A stretch of DNA of 48,307 nt from Planctomycetota bacterium. GTDB lineage: Bacteria; Planctomycetota; JAJSAM01; JAJVHW01. Numbering within the stretch: the stretch's first letter is position 1; every line of letters begins with the position of its first letter. The notes under the pieces were generated by a model. That model was given only the letters and a program-made list of their open reading frames with translations. It was not told the origin of the DNA and did not search any database. The stretch lies in contig JAIOPE010000093.1 in assembly GCA_021414065.1 (NCBI GenBank), positions 1 to 48,307 of the forward strand, read 5' to 3'. Positions 1 through 7,771 of the stretch are shown here, piece after piece. The translations under genes and the position numbers were made by a program.

Positions 1-668
1 GGGTAGCTCGTCGCGGGATCGAGGCCCTCGCGCTCGGCGACCTCGGGCGCGATCGTGCGACGCACCTGGAAGCCGTCGCGCAGGAACCACGTGTAGGCCG
101 GCATCACGGAGCCGGGCGACGTGCCCTGCGGATCCGCGAAGTGCGCGAGGTGCCAGTCATTGCTGCGCAGGCCGCCCTCGTGCGTGAGGTCGGGGCCGAC
201 GCGGCGCGTGCCCCACAGCACCGGTCGCTGCAGGGCATTGTTGTCGTTGGCCGCGGGGAGCACCGGGCCGAAGCGCTGCTCCTCGTTGGCCACCGGCCGC
301 ACATACTGGCTGTGACAATGCCAGCACGCATCGGCGATGTAGTTGTCGCGGCCGCGCTGCAGCGCCTCGGCATACACCGTGCGCCATGCGGCCTCGCTGC
401 CCGCGCGCGCCGGGTCGCCCGGCGCCGCGCTGAGCAACTCCAGCGGCGAGAGCGCGCCCTTCGCCGCGGGGAAGGCCTGCACGAAGCCCGACGGGTCCGC
501 ATCCTTCAGCGACTTGAAAGCGGGCGGCACCACGGCCGCCAGTTCCGCGATGCTCGTCTCCGGCGTCTTCGCATCCGTGATCATGTACGGGTACAGGCCG
601 GAGAGCACGAAGGCGAACACGAAGCACAGGATGCCGGCGAAGATCAGCACTCGACTGAGACGGTCCAT
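1..668 (-). CDS. ccoO: cbb3-type cytochrome c oxidase subunit II, C-terminus off the window
   Basis: This is the membrane-anchored monoheme cytochrome c subunit that passes electrons to CcoN in the cbb3 oxygen reductase. The visible 222 residues begin with one membrane segment (about residues 7-25), then a soluble domain with a heme-binding CWHCH motif (C115, C118, H119) followed by SQYVRP, which is typical of CcoO. A candidate axial Met sits in GSVMPAY (M189). The ATG at 668 lies one base after the ccoN stop codon and has AGGAG just upstream, so the two are translationally coupled. The reading frame is open to base 1, so the C-terminus is missing because of the window edge and not because of damage. 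Confidence 0.93.
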   Translation of the reverse strand, partial: MDRLSRVLIFAGILCFVFAFVLSGLYPYMITDAKTPETSIAELAAVVPPAFKSLKDADPSGFVQAFPAAKGALSPLELLSAAPGDPARAGSEAAWRTVYAEALQRGRDNYIADACWHCHSQYVRPVANEEQRFGPVLPAANDNNALQRPVLWGTRRVGPDLTHEGGLRSNDWHLAHFADPQGTSPGSVMPAYTWFLRDGFQVRRTIAPEVAEREGLDPATSY

Positions 669-669
669 G

Positions 670-2160
670 TCAGCTCTCCTCCTTCGCCACGGGCCCGTCA
701 GGCACCACGAGGTCGCTGCGGTAGTCGTAGGGCTTGCCGCCGCGCATGGTCATGTACAGGTTGAAGGCCCAGAGCATCTGGCCCAGCAGGATCATGCCGC
801 CGGCGAAGGTGCGCACCTGCCAGAAGGGACCCATCGCGCGCACCATGTCCATCCACGGGACGAGGTTGCGCAGCATGTAGCCGTTGACCACGCCCGCGGC
901 GAGCAGGTCCACGAACATGATGATGAGACCAAGGAGCGAGAACCAGTACTGGTAGTGGTTCAGCCGGCGGTTGTACCACTCGTTCCCCGTGAGCCGCGGC
1001 CACAGCCACGTGACGATGCCGATCAGCCAGAAGCTGAACACGCCGAGCATGACCAAGTGCGCGTGGCCGGGGACCCAGTCGGTGAAGTGGATGATCTCCT
1101 GCACGGTGAGCGTGGTGTGGACGGCGCACTGCAGGCACGTGATGAAGTAGAGGACCATGCCCGTGTAGAACCACCGGATCGGCAGGTTCGTGCGGAGCGC
1201 GTGGCCCTTGCCCCACATCGTTCCGAAGAAGTTCACCACCACAGTGGTCACGACGATCTCGACCGCCATCGTCGAGATGACTGCGCCGTACTGCACGGAC
1301 ATCGGGATCGACGAGAGCAGGAAGTGGTGCACGCCGTTCAGCGGGTAGAAGAACGCGAGCGCCCAGAACCCGATGACCGACAGCGCGTGGCTCCAGATCG
1401 GCTGGCGCAGGATGATCGGCACAAAGAAGTACATCATGCCCCAGCCCATCGGTGTGACGAACAGGCCGACCAGGTCGTGGATGAACAGCCCCGCAGTCGC
1501 GGCGCCGGAGCTCCCCGGCATGGTCCACTCCACGAGGGTGTTGCCCATCACGTACGTGAGGATGAGCCAGATGATCCCAGCGCTCACGTACCAGAGCGAC
1601 ACGTAGAGCCGCTTGTTCATCGCGCGGGCGATCGGCGGGAGGAACTGTGCAGCGACGAGCAGCGCCCCGAGCTCGATCAGGAAGTCCACGGGCACGTAGT
1701 TCAACTCGAACGTTCCGGGCTTGAACCCCGTCGGGGTTTCACCCCACTCCACGCCTTGCGCAAAGCCGAGGATCTGGCCCACGGACGTCAGGATCACGAG
1801 CAGTTGCCAGACGTACCAGATCAGCCACCCGAGCTTCCCCGACAGCACGGAGCGTCCGGTCAGACGCGGGATCGCGTAGTAGAGGCAGCCCAGGAACCCG
1901 TTGACGAGGGCGCCGTAGGCGATCTCGTTGGTGTGCAGGAGACGGATGCGCCCGTAGGAGAGGAACGAGATCCCCTCGAACGGATAGAGGTGCAGGAACT
2001 GGAGCGACGCGAGGAAGCCCCAGCACATCGAAGTGATCAGGAAGAACATGAACGCGGCGAGGTGCCACTGGACGAGTCGCTTCTCGACGAGCACGGCCGA
2101 GCCGGCGACTTCACCGGCGGCCGTGTGCTCGCCTCCGGACGGCATCGCTGCGGTGCTCAT
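670..2160 (-). CDS. ccoN: cbb3-type cytochrome c oxidase catalytic subunit I
   Basis: This is the heme-copper catalytic subunit that reduces O2 to water and pumps protons in the inner membrane. Its 496 residues form about 12 hydrophobic helices. All expected cbb3 ligands can be placed: low-spin heme ligand H76 (LLHTNEIAYG), CuB ligands H228 and H278/H279 (NGVHH), high-spin heme ligand H366 and the second low-spin ligand H368 (VPGHAHL). Y272 lies six residues before the HH pair, the position of the cross-linked tyrosine in this family. The ATG overlaps the upstream cytochrome stop (ATGA). Operon order is diheme cytochrome, ccoN, ccoO. High-affinity cbb3 oxidases usually serve low-oxygen respiration. 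Confidence 0.97.
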   Translation of the reverse strand: MSTAAMPSGGEHTAAGEVAGSAVLVEKRLVQWHLAAFMFFLITSMCWGFLASLQFLHLYPFEGISFLSYGRIRLLHTNEIAYGALVNGFLGCLYYAIPRLTGRSVLSGKLGWLIWYVWQLLVILTSVGQILGFAQGVEWGETPTGFKPGTFELNYVPVDFLIELGALLVAAQFLPPIARAMNKRLYVSLWYVSAGIIWLILTYVMGNTLVEWTMPGSSGAATAGLFIHDLVGLFVTPMGWGMMYFFVPIILRQPIWSHALSVIGFWALAFFYPLNGVHHFLLSSIPMSVQYGAVISTMAVEIVVTTVVVNFFGTMWGKGHALRTNLPIRWFYTGMVLYFITCLQCAVHTTLTVQEIIHFTDWVPGHAHLVMLGVFSFWLIGIVTWLWPRLTGNEWYNRRLNHYQYWFSLLGLIIMFVDLLAAGVVNGYMLRNLVPWMDMVRAMGPFWQVRTFAGGMILLGQMLWAFNLYMTMRGGKPYDYRSDLVVPDGPVAKEES

Positions 2161-3068
2161 CGAACCTGCTCCCCGCCGCCGGTGCGGCGCAGCGTCATCA
2201 CGACGTGGACGATGTCCCAGAGGTCCTTGTCGCCCCGCGAGTCGAACGCCGGCATCGGCGTTCCGTCGAGTCCGGTGCGCAACCGCCGGTAGATGTCCTG
2301 CGGCGTGTCGCCGCCGCGAAGCACGCCCACCGTGAAGTCGCGCGGGCGGATCGGCGCGTCACGTCCGTCGCGTAGCGCGTAGGCCGACGGCCCGTCGCCC
2401 ACGCCCGTCGCGCCGTGGCACGACTCGCACAACTCGGTGTAGATCTTCTTGCCGCGCGCGACCGATGCGCTGTCGGCGTCCGTTTCCGGCGGAACTCCCA
2501 CCGGCTGCGCGCGGGCGATGCGGCCGGCGAGGACGTCGCGGATCTCGCCCATCTTCTCGGCGCGGATCTTGTCCATCGGGACGCCGTCGTCGAGGAGCGA
2601 CTGCGCCTCGACCTTCATGCGCCCGAACTGCGCCAGGTGCACGACGTACTGCGCGAGATCGCGTCGCTCGCTCTCCGGGAGCAGCGGGAACGCCGGCATC
2701 GACGACCCCTTGAGCCCGCGCGTGATCGTGCGGACCAGGTCGTCCTCCGTCGGCAGTTCGCCGGAGGGTGTGCTGCGGAATTTGAAGCGCCCGGCCTGCA
2801 GATTGCGCGGGAGCGGGTCGAGGAACGCCGTGGCGGGCCCGTCGCCGAGGCCCTGTGGGCCGTGGCAGCCGACGCACCAGTTCTGGTAGAGCTTCGCGCC
2901 GCGCGCGGCAGACGGGCTCATGGGCAGGTCCGCAGGAACGGGCCCGGCGGCGGGGGCTCTCTGTGCCTCTTGCGCCTCGAGCGGCGTGCAGGCTGCAGCC
3001 CCCAGACAGACGGAGAAGACGGCGAGGGCGAGTCGAATCACCGACCGCCGACGGGTACGGGTGTGCAT
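2157..3068 (-). CDS. Diheme cytochrome c lipoprotein of the cbb3 operon
   Basis: This 303-residue protein has two class I cytochrome c domains. Heme 1 is CVGCH (C65, C68, H69) with probable Met ligand M124 (SSMPAF). Heme 2 is CESCH (C214, C217, H218) with M272 (TPMPAF). The N-terminus has an arginine-rich start, a hydrophobic core and a lipobox-like AAAC at C27, so it is probably exported and lipid-anchored. It overlaps ccoN by four bases (ATGA). It is likely to feed electrons to the oxidase and may replace CcoP, which normally carries two hemes but is anchored by a membrane helix; that replacement is an inference. The frame is open further upstream to 3161, but the ATG at 3068 gives the best signal peptide. 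Confidence 0.88.
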   Translation of the reverse strand: MHTRTRRRSVIRLALAVFSVCLGAAACTPLEAQEAQRAPAAGPVPADLPMSPSAARGAKLYQNWCVGCHGPQGLGDGPATAFLDPLPRNLQAGRFKFRSTPSGELPTEDDLVRTITRGLKGSSMPAFPLLPESERRDLAQYVVHLAQFGRMKVEAQSLLDDGVPMDKIRAEKMGEIRDVLAGRIARAQPVGVPPETDADSASVARGKKIYTELCESCHGATGVGDGPSAYALRDGRDAPIRPRDFTVGVLRGGDTPQDIYRRLRTGLDGTPMPAFDSRGDKDLWDIVHVVMTLRRTGGGEQVR

Positions 3069-3130
3069 GGGCGCGATGTCTAGCGGATCCGGGCGACTCG
3101 CGGTTGGAGAAAATGCCGCGAATCGGCGGA

Positions 3131-3173
3131 TGTGACCTGGGTCATCTTCCTTGTGCCACAAGGATCCGACAAT
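3131..3173 (+). promoter_or_regulatory. Crp/Fnr-type box (3131-3146) and -10 hexamer for the CBS gene
   Basis: TGTGA-N6-TCATC at 3131-3146 matches the Crp-type consensus TGTGA-N6-TCACA. Exactly 21 bases later is GACAAT (3168-3173), a 4/6 match to TATAAT. That geometry centres the box at about -41.5 from the predicted start near 3180, the class II activator arrangement. The box lies between the divergent cytochrome/ccoN operon and the CBS gene, 63 bases above the cytochrome ATG, so it might also act leftward; no good -10 at the same spacing was found in that direction. Confidence 0.55.
3149..3163. promoter_or_regulatory. 15-bp perfect palindrome, possible repressor operator
   Basis: CCTTGTG-C-CACAAGG is a perfect inverted repeat with a one-base centre. 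It lies between the Crp-type box and the -10-like hexamer of the CBS promoter, so a bound protein would block RNA polymerase. The binding protein is unknown. Confidence 0.4.
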
Positions 3174-3238
3174 AGGTGGCGTGGAGGCTTCCGGCCTGCG
3201 CTTGGGCGCAGGCCGCGGCGCCCCCGGAGGAGGCGAGA

Positions 3239-3691
3239 ATGCGCATCAGCGAAGTGATGACGAAGAACGTCGCTACCGTCACTCCCTCGATCAGCGCGGA
3301 CGACGCTTGGCGCGAAATGCGCGACCGACGCATTCACCACCTGGTGGTGATGAAGGGCGGCGCCGTGCTCGGCGTCGTCTCGGAGAGGGACCTTGGCGGG
3401 CGCGCCGGCGCGGCCGTCCGGCGCGGTGCCACCGTCGAATCGTTGATGTCTCGCGGAGCCGTGACCGCGGCCCCGGACGACACGGTTCGCCAGGCTGCGA
3501 ACCAGATGCGCGGGCGTTCCCTCGGGTGCCTCCCGGTCGTGAGCGGGAAGCGCCTCGTGGGCATCCTGACGGTCTCGGACGTCCTCGAGCTCGTCGGGCG
3601 CGGCGTGCAGCGCCCGATCGAGCGTGGAACTCGGCGGAGCCTGAGTCGCCGCGGGCCGGGCCGAGACGCTCATCACTCGCCTGCGACTTAG
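3239..3691 (+). CDS. Two-CBS-domain protein
   Basis: This 150-residue protein is a pair of CBS motifs, the fold that binds adenine nucleotides and usually acts as an energy or redox sensor. Motif 1 opens with MRISEVMTKNVATVTP and contains the HHLVVMKGGAVLGVVSERDL core. Motif 2 has VESLMSRGAVTAAPDD, then GCLPVVSGKRLVGILTVSDVLEL. The tail after residue 130 is basic and low in predicted structure. The start at 3239 was chosen because GGAGGAGG lies just upstream; an in-frame start at 3176 has no comparable site and would add residues with no CBS similarity. Stand-alone CBS proteins often sit near universal stress proteins, as here. Confidence 0.88.
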   Translation: MRISEVMTKNVATVTPSISADDAWREMRDRRIHHLVVMKGGAVLGVVSERDLGGRAGAAVRRGATVESLMSRGAVTAAPDDTVRQAANQMRGRSLGCLPVVSGKRLVGILTVSDVLELVGRGVQRPIERGTRRSLSRRGPGRDAHHSPAT

Positions 3692-3724
3692 ATCACATCG
3701 TTTCCAGTCGTCCGTCCCTAACGT
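3682..3724 (+). promoter_or_regulatory. Crp/Fnr-type box and -10 hexamer for the first universal stress gene
   Basis: TGCGA-N6-TCACA at 3682-3697 differs from TGTGA-N6-TCACA at one base. The -10-like hexamer TAACGT (3719-3724) begins after exactly 21 bases, placing the box at -41.5 from a predicted start at 3731. The box overlaps the stop codon of the CBS gene. The stress-protein ATG at 3759 follows a normal ribosome site. Confidence 0.58.
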
Positions 3725-3758
3725 GCCGACACCCCCAGGTCGCCGGCTTGGAGGAATC

Positions 3759-4691
3759 ATGCGCAAACCGCAGTACGTCGTCGCCACCGATCTCTCGCCC
3801 CCCAGCCGCGCGGCACTCGCCGCCGCGGTGGTCCTCGCCCGTCGCACCGGCGCCGTCGTGGACCTGTTCTGCGCGGTGCCCGCGAGCATCGTGGACGAGG
3901 AGCAGTTGCTTCTCGACCGCGTCCGCGACGGGCTCACGAAGCTCACCGCGCGCACGAAGAACGACGGGGTCGAGACGCGCTGCGAGGTGGTCGTCGCAAG
4001 GGACGTCCCGGCGTCCGTCGTGGCGCACGCAAACGCGCACGACGCGGAGATCCTAGTGGTCGGGCCGAGCGGCGTGACCGGCTGGAAGAAGTTCGTCCTC
4101 GGCAGCGTGACCGAGCGCCTGCTCCGCCTCGCCCCCACCATGCTCCTCGTCGCCCGCGGCAAGCTCCCGGATCCGCCGAAGTGCCTGTTGGTGGCGCTCG
4201 ACATGACGCAGGGCTCGACGCGTGCGCTCCGCGTGGCGATCGACCTGGCGCGGTCGTGCGGGTCCAAGCTCGTGGCGCTTCACGTCGTGGCGCCGCCCGG
4301 CGCCGCGCTGATGGCGGCGGGCGATGTCTACCTGCCCGAGACCTGGAGCCTCGAGGCGGAGCGCGTCGCCCAGGCCCAGCGAGAGTTCGGAACCTGGGTG
4401 AAGGACTTCCCGAAGTCCGGTGTGGACGTCGAAGCGCGCGTGGTCGAGGGCAACCCGGCCGAGGTTGTGATCGACGAGGCCAAGGCCGTCGGCGCGGACC
4501 TGGTCGTGGTCGGGTCGCACGGCAAGACCGCCGTGCATGAGTTCTTCGTCGGAAGCGTCGCGCACAACGTCGCGACGCACTGTCCGGTGTCGGTGCTCGT
4601 CGTGCGGGCGCGCCCGCCGAAGCGCACAGGGATCGGCAGGAAGAACCCCGTCGGCGGAACGGGCGATCGCGGGCGGGTACGGCCTGCCTGA
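3759..4691 (+). CDS. Universal stress protein, tandem UspA domains
   Basis: This 310-residue cytoplasmic protein has two UspA domains, the first starting at KPQYVVATDLSPPSRAAL and the second at PPKCLLVALDMTQGS. Both keep the ATP-binding signature G-x2-G-x9-G-S (GPSGVTGWKKFVLGS and GSHGKTAVHEFFVGS), so both halves should bind nucleotide. The ATG at 3759 follows GGAGGAATC. Universal stress proteins support survival in stress and growth arrest; exact roles vary. The upstream Crp-type box and the nearby cbb3 oxidase suggest induction at low oxygen or under energy stress, which is an inference. The basic C-terminal tail (about 25 residues) is beyond the usual fold. Confidence 0.93.
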   Translation: MRKPQYVVATDLSPPSRAALAAAVVLARRTGAVVDLFCAVPASIVDEEQLLLDRVRDGLTKLTARTKNDGVETRCEVVVARDVPASVVAHANAHDAEILVVGPSGVTGWKKFVLGSVTERLLRLAPTMLLVARGKLPDPPKCLLVALDMTQGSTRALRVAIDLARSCGSKLVALHVVAPPGAALMAAGDVYLPETWSLEAERVAQAQREFGTWVKDFPKSGVDVEARVVEGNPAEVVIDEAKAVGADLVVVGSHGKTAVHEFFVGSVAHNVATHCPVSVLVVRARPPKRTGIGRKNPVGGTGDRGRVRPA

Positions 4692-4738
4692 GGCAGGTGA
4701 TCTGGGCGATCCACTGACGTGGGCGATACAGGCAGGCC
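4681..4738 (+). promoter_or_regulatory. Two mutually exclusive hairpins between stress-protein genes
   Basis: CCTGCC-TGA-GGCAGG (4683-4697) is a perfect six-pair hairpin whose loop is the stop codon of the preceding gene. The same left arm, as GGCCTGCCTG (4681-4690), also pairs perfectly over ten bases with CAGGCAGGCC (4729-4738). The two structures cannot form together. No U-run follows, so a simple terminator is not supported. Confidence 0.4.
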
Positions 4739-4778
4739 GGCTCTGCGCGACAGCGCAAGGTCGCGCGCGGAGGGCGCC

Positions 4779-5621
4779 ATGAGACTTCTAATCGCATACG
4801 ACGGAACGGTCGGCTCACGCGTCGTGTTCGGGGACCTCCGCCGCGCAGGCCTGCCGAAGGCCGTAGAGGCGCACGTCGTCACCGTGGCCACGTCCGGGCG
4901 CCTCGCATCCGCACGCCCGCTGCTGATGGACGAGGCACGGATCATCGGCGAAGGCGGGGCGAACCACCTGCGCGGGGAGTTCCCGAAGTGGGACATCAAG
5001 TCGCACGTCGTCGAAGGAACACCCGCGGCGGCGATCATCGACGCCGCGGAGCGCGTGCAGGCCGGACTGGTCGTGGTCGGCACGCGCGGGCTCAACGAGA
5101 GCGAGCGGACGATCCTCGGCAGCGTCGCCCGCGAAGTCGTGACGAACGCGCGCACGTCTGCGCGGGTCGCCCGGATCGGGACGAACGCCAGTCTCCGCCT
5201 CCGCCTGCTTCTCGGCTTCGACGGTTCCGCCGGTTCGGAGGACGTCCTGGCCGCCGTCGCGGCCCGCACGTGGCCGAAGGCGACGGAAGTCCGCCTGCTT
5301 GCCGTGCAGAACCCCGACGCCGCATCCGGCGGGAAGATGGAGGGGGTCGCGCCGACTGCGCCCCGCGCCGACCTGGACGCAGCGCTCGACGCGGCGGCGG
5401 CTCGTTTGAGCAAGGTCGGCCTCGCCACCACCACGGCGGTGCGCACCGGTGAGGCTCGGCGCGCGCTCCTCGACGAAGCCGTCACGTGGGGGCCCGACAC
5501 CATCTTCCTGGGCGGCCGTCGCCTGCAGCGACTCCGGCGGTTCCTCTTCGGAAGCGTGGCTGGGAGCGTGGCCGACGACGCGCCGTGCAGCGTCGAGGTG
5601 GTTCGACCGAGCAACGCCTGA
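4779..5621 (+). CDS. Universal stress protein, tandem UspA domains, second site degenerate
   Basis: This 280-residue protein has two UspA domains beginning at MRLLIAYDGTVGSR and RLRLLLGFDGSAGSE. The first keeps the ATP motif GTRGLNESERTILGS. In the second (GGRRLQRLRRFLFGS) the second glycine is replaced by arginine, so nucleotide binding there is doubtful. The ATG at 4779 has a GGAGGG ribosome site. It lies 87 bases after the first stress-protein gene and is probably co-transcribed, with alternative RNA hairpins between them. The Crp/Fnr gene follows closely on the same strand. Confidence 0.92.
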   Translation: MRLLIAYDGTVGSRVVFGDLRRAGLPKAVEAHVVTVATSGRLASARPLLMDEARIIGEGGANHLRGEFPKWDIKSHVVEGTPAAAIIDAAERVQAGLVVVGTRGLNESERTILGSVAREVVTNARTSARVARIGTNASLRLRLLLGFDGSAGSEDVLAAVAARTWPKATEVRLLAVQNPDAASGGKMEGVAPTAPRADLDAALDAAAARLSKVGLATTTAVRTGEARRALLDEAVTWGPDTIFLGGRRLQRLRRFLFGSVAGSVADDAPCSVEVVRPSNA

Positions 5622-5667
5622 CGACGAAAGCTTTCACGATCATCCCCCTCCCCCGACAATCGACCGC

Positions 5668-6864
5668 TTGGGCGTACTCGTCGATGCACTGAAGAGCGTG
5701 GACTTCCTCCGAAACGAGGGGGACGACGTCGTGCAGGCATTCCTGCTCGCCGGCAAGTGCGTGGACCGAGAGAAGGGCGAGCACCTCTGGCGCGCAGGCT
5801 CGGTGCCGCACGGTTTCGTGATCCCGGTCACGGGCGAGTGCAAGACGGTCTCCCACGGTCCCGACGGCCGCGAGTTCATCGACCGGTTCATCGGCCCCGG
5901 CGAGTGCGTGGGTCTCCAGAGCACGCTCGACGGACTCTCCCACCCGACCTCTGCCGAGGTCTCCAGGGCCGGGGCGTTCTTCGAACTGCCCAGGGCCGCC
6001 GCGCACCAACTGCTGGAGCGTTTCCCGACCGTACGCATGCGCGCAATCGAAGCGATCGGCAAGATGTACCGCCGGAGCGTCCGCGATCGTGAGGACGTGG
6101 TCCTGCGCCCGGTCCCGGAGCGGCTGGCGCGGTTCCTCCTGGAGCACTCTTGTGTCCGGCAGTCGAACGGGGCCAAGGTGCTCGTTCACGCCACGCAATC
6201 CGAGATTGCCGCGCGCCTCGGCACGGTTCGCGAGGTCGTGGCAAGGACGCTCTCCGACTTCATCGCTCGCGGACTGGTTTCCAGAAGCGACTCAGGTCTC
6301 TTCGTTGACGACTGGAATGGACTCCGCGACCTGGCTGCGATCGACATCGCTGCAGAGGGCGAGGGGATCGACCTCGCGACATCAAAGGTCCGAACCGCCC
6401 GGTTCTACCTGCCACGGTCCGAGGCCTGGACGAAGGTGAAGCAGAGCGACCCGCTCGGCTGCATGGACCACATCGGCGACCTGAGCGCGTGCGAGCGCGC
6501 CGGTTGCCCTGCCGCCAAGGAAGAGTTGGAACGCCAGCGCCACGCGCCCGCCACCGCTGCCGCGGTGAAGACACCCGTCGGGACCAAGGCCGACTCGAAG
6601 ACAAGCTCGAAGACGAACACGAAGTCCAATACGACGTCCAATACGAAGGCGACAGAGAAGGCCGCCGTTGGGTCCGCCACTCCTGTTGCCCAGAGCGACC
6701 AGTCCGCGCACGTGATCACCCCGCCCGCGGATGGCGCGGCGACGGTTACGGCCACGGTTGCGGCGACGACCATGAGCCCGCGTCCGGAGCAGGCGCCTTC
6801 TACGCCGGCGGCAGCGGCTTCCCCGGCGGCAGCACGACCGAAGAAGCGCTCGAAGAAGTCGTAG
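5668..6864 (+). CDS. Crp/Fnr-family regulator with Cys-rich C-terminal extension
   Basis: The protein has a cyclic-nucleotide-binding-like barrel (about residues 20-110), a dimer helix and a Crp-type winged helix (about 177-215). The recognition helix reads GTVREVVAR, with Arg, Glu and Arg spaced as in E. coli Crp. About 180 residues follow the winged helix, much more than usual: C265, C275 and C280 form a small cluster, then an Ala/Thr/Lys-rich disordered tail ends in PKKRSKKS. There is no in-frame ATG before the barrel. TTG 5668 and GTG 5698 are possible starts and neither has a clear ribosome site, so the N-terminus is uncertain. It probably follows the two stress genes in one transcript. 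Confidence 0.85.
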   Translation: MGVLVDALKSVDFLRNEGDDVVQAFLLAGKCVDREKGEHLWRAGSVPHGFVIPVTGECKTVSHGPDGREFIDRFIGPGECVGLQSTLDGLSHPTSAEVSRAGAFFELPRAAAHQLLERFPTVRMRAIEAIGKMYRRSVRDREDVVLRPVPERLARFLLEHSCVRQSNGAKVLVHATQSEIAARLGTVREVVARTLSDFIARGLVSRSDSGLFVDDWNGLRDLAAIDIAAEGEGIDLATSKVRTARFYLPRSEAWTKVKQSDPLGCMDHIGDLSACERAGCPAAKEELERQRHAPATAAAVKTPVGTKADSKTSSKTNTKSNTTSNTKATEKAAVGSATPVAQSDQSAHVITPPADGAATVTATVAATTMSPRPEQAPSTPAAAASPAAARPKKRSKKS

Positions 6865-6882
6865 CACGCACCCCACGCCGCG

Positions 6883-7626
6883 CTACGAACGACCCTCGTG
6901 ACCGACGTGCGTCGCGTGCGCCGGGCGCTCGAACAGCCACCTGGCGGGCTTCACAGGTCCTCCGAGGTCCAGGCCGAAGCTGGTGCGCGTCGCGTCCTGG
7001 ACGATCCTCACCGCATCCGCGGGTGAGTCCGTGACGACGAAACGATCGAGATCGGCAGCTTCGATGGTGCCCTCGCGCAGCAACGTGTCGCGCAGCATCC
7101 CGATCAGAGGCGTCCAGTACTCGACGCCGACGAGCACGAGCGGGAAGTCCGCGATCTTCCCCGTCTGCACCAGGACCGCGCACTCCATGATCTCGTCGAG
7201 CGTCCCGAGACCTCCCGGCATGGCGACGAACGCCCACGAGTACTTCACGAGCATCACCTTCCGGACGAAGAAGTGCTCGAACTCGACGAACTCGTCGAGG
7301 TACGGGTTCGGCTTCTGCTCTTCGGGCAACTCGATGTTGCATCCGACCGAGCGCCCACCCGCCTCGCGCGCGCCACGGTTTGCGGCCTCCATGACGCCCG
7401 GACCGCCACCGGTCATCACCGTGAACCCGGCCCGGCTGAGCCCCGCGCCGACTGCGCGCGTGAGCTCGTAATAGCGGTGTCCCTCCCTGAAGCGCGCGGA
7501 CCCGAACACTGTCACGCACGGCCCCACGAAGTGCAACGCACGGAACCCCTTGACGAACTCTGCGCCGATGCGAGCGACGCTGGTGATCTCCTCGATGCGC
7601 GACAACGGGCCAGCGAGGAACCGCAT
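6883..7626 (-). CDS. LOG-family (TIGR00730-type) nucleotide 5'-monophosphate phosphoribohydrolase
   Basis: This 247-residue Rossmann-like protein carries both family signatures: GGGPGVMEAANRGA (residues 73-86) and PGGLGTLDE (137-145), whose Arg and Glu form the active site. The family is often mislabelled lysine decarboxylase; characterised members release ribose 5-phosphate from cytokinin or purine nucleoside monophosphates. It converges on the Crp/Fnr gene with an 18-base gap. The ATG at 7626 gives the usual length for the larger LOG subfamily, which has an N-terminal helical extension. The natural substrate cannot be read from the sequence. Confidence 0.9.
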   Translation of the reverse strand: MRFLAGPLSRIEEITSVARIGAEFVKGFRALHFVGPCVTVFGSARFREGHRYYELTRAVGAGLSRAGFTVMTGGGPGVMEAANRGAREAGGRSVGCNIELPEEQKPNPYLDEFVEFEHFFVRKVMLVKYSWAFVAMPGGLGTLDEIMECAVLVQTGKIADFPLVLVGVEYWTPLIGMLRDTLLREGTIEAADLDRFVVTDSPADAVRIVQDATRTSFGLDLGGPVKPARWLFERPAHATHVGHEGRS

Positions 7627-7771
7627 CTCGCGCAATCGTCGCGTGACCTTCCCCCATCGCGCCGACGCCCCACGTCGCGTCACGGCGCCGTACCGTCCGC
7701 GGACTTCCCGCCGGATGCCTGGCGGCGCGCGACCGGCACGCCCGGTGGTGCCGGGCGCGCGGCGCGCGCTG

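Noticed and set aside
343..2292. A long open frame on the plus strand across ccoO and ccoN
   Set aside because: It is antisense to the clearly conserved oxidase genes, rich in Arg, His and acidic residues with no domain. High G+C gives few stop codons in the complementary frame.
4692..4740. A possible fourth Crp/Fnr box upstream of the second stress gene (TGATC...GATCC)
   Set aside because: The half-sites do not fit TGTGA-N6-TCACA and no -10 lies at the 21-base spacing seen at the other boxes.
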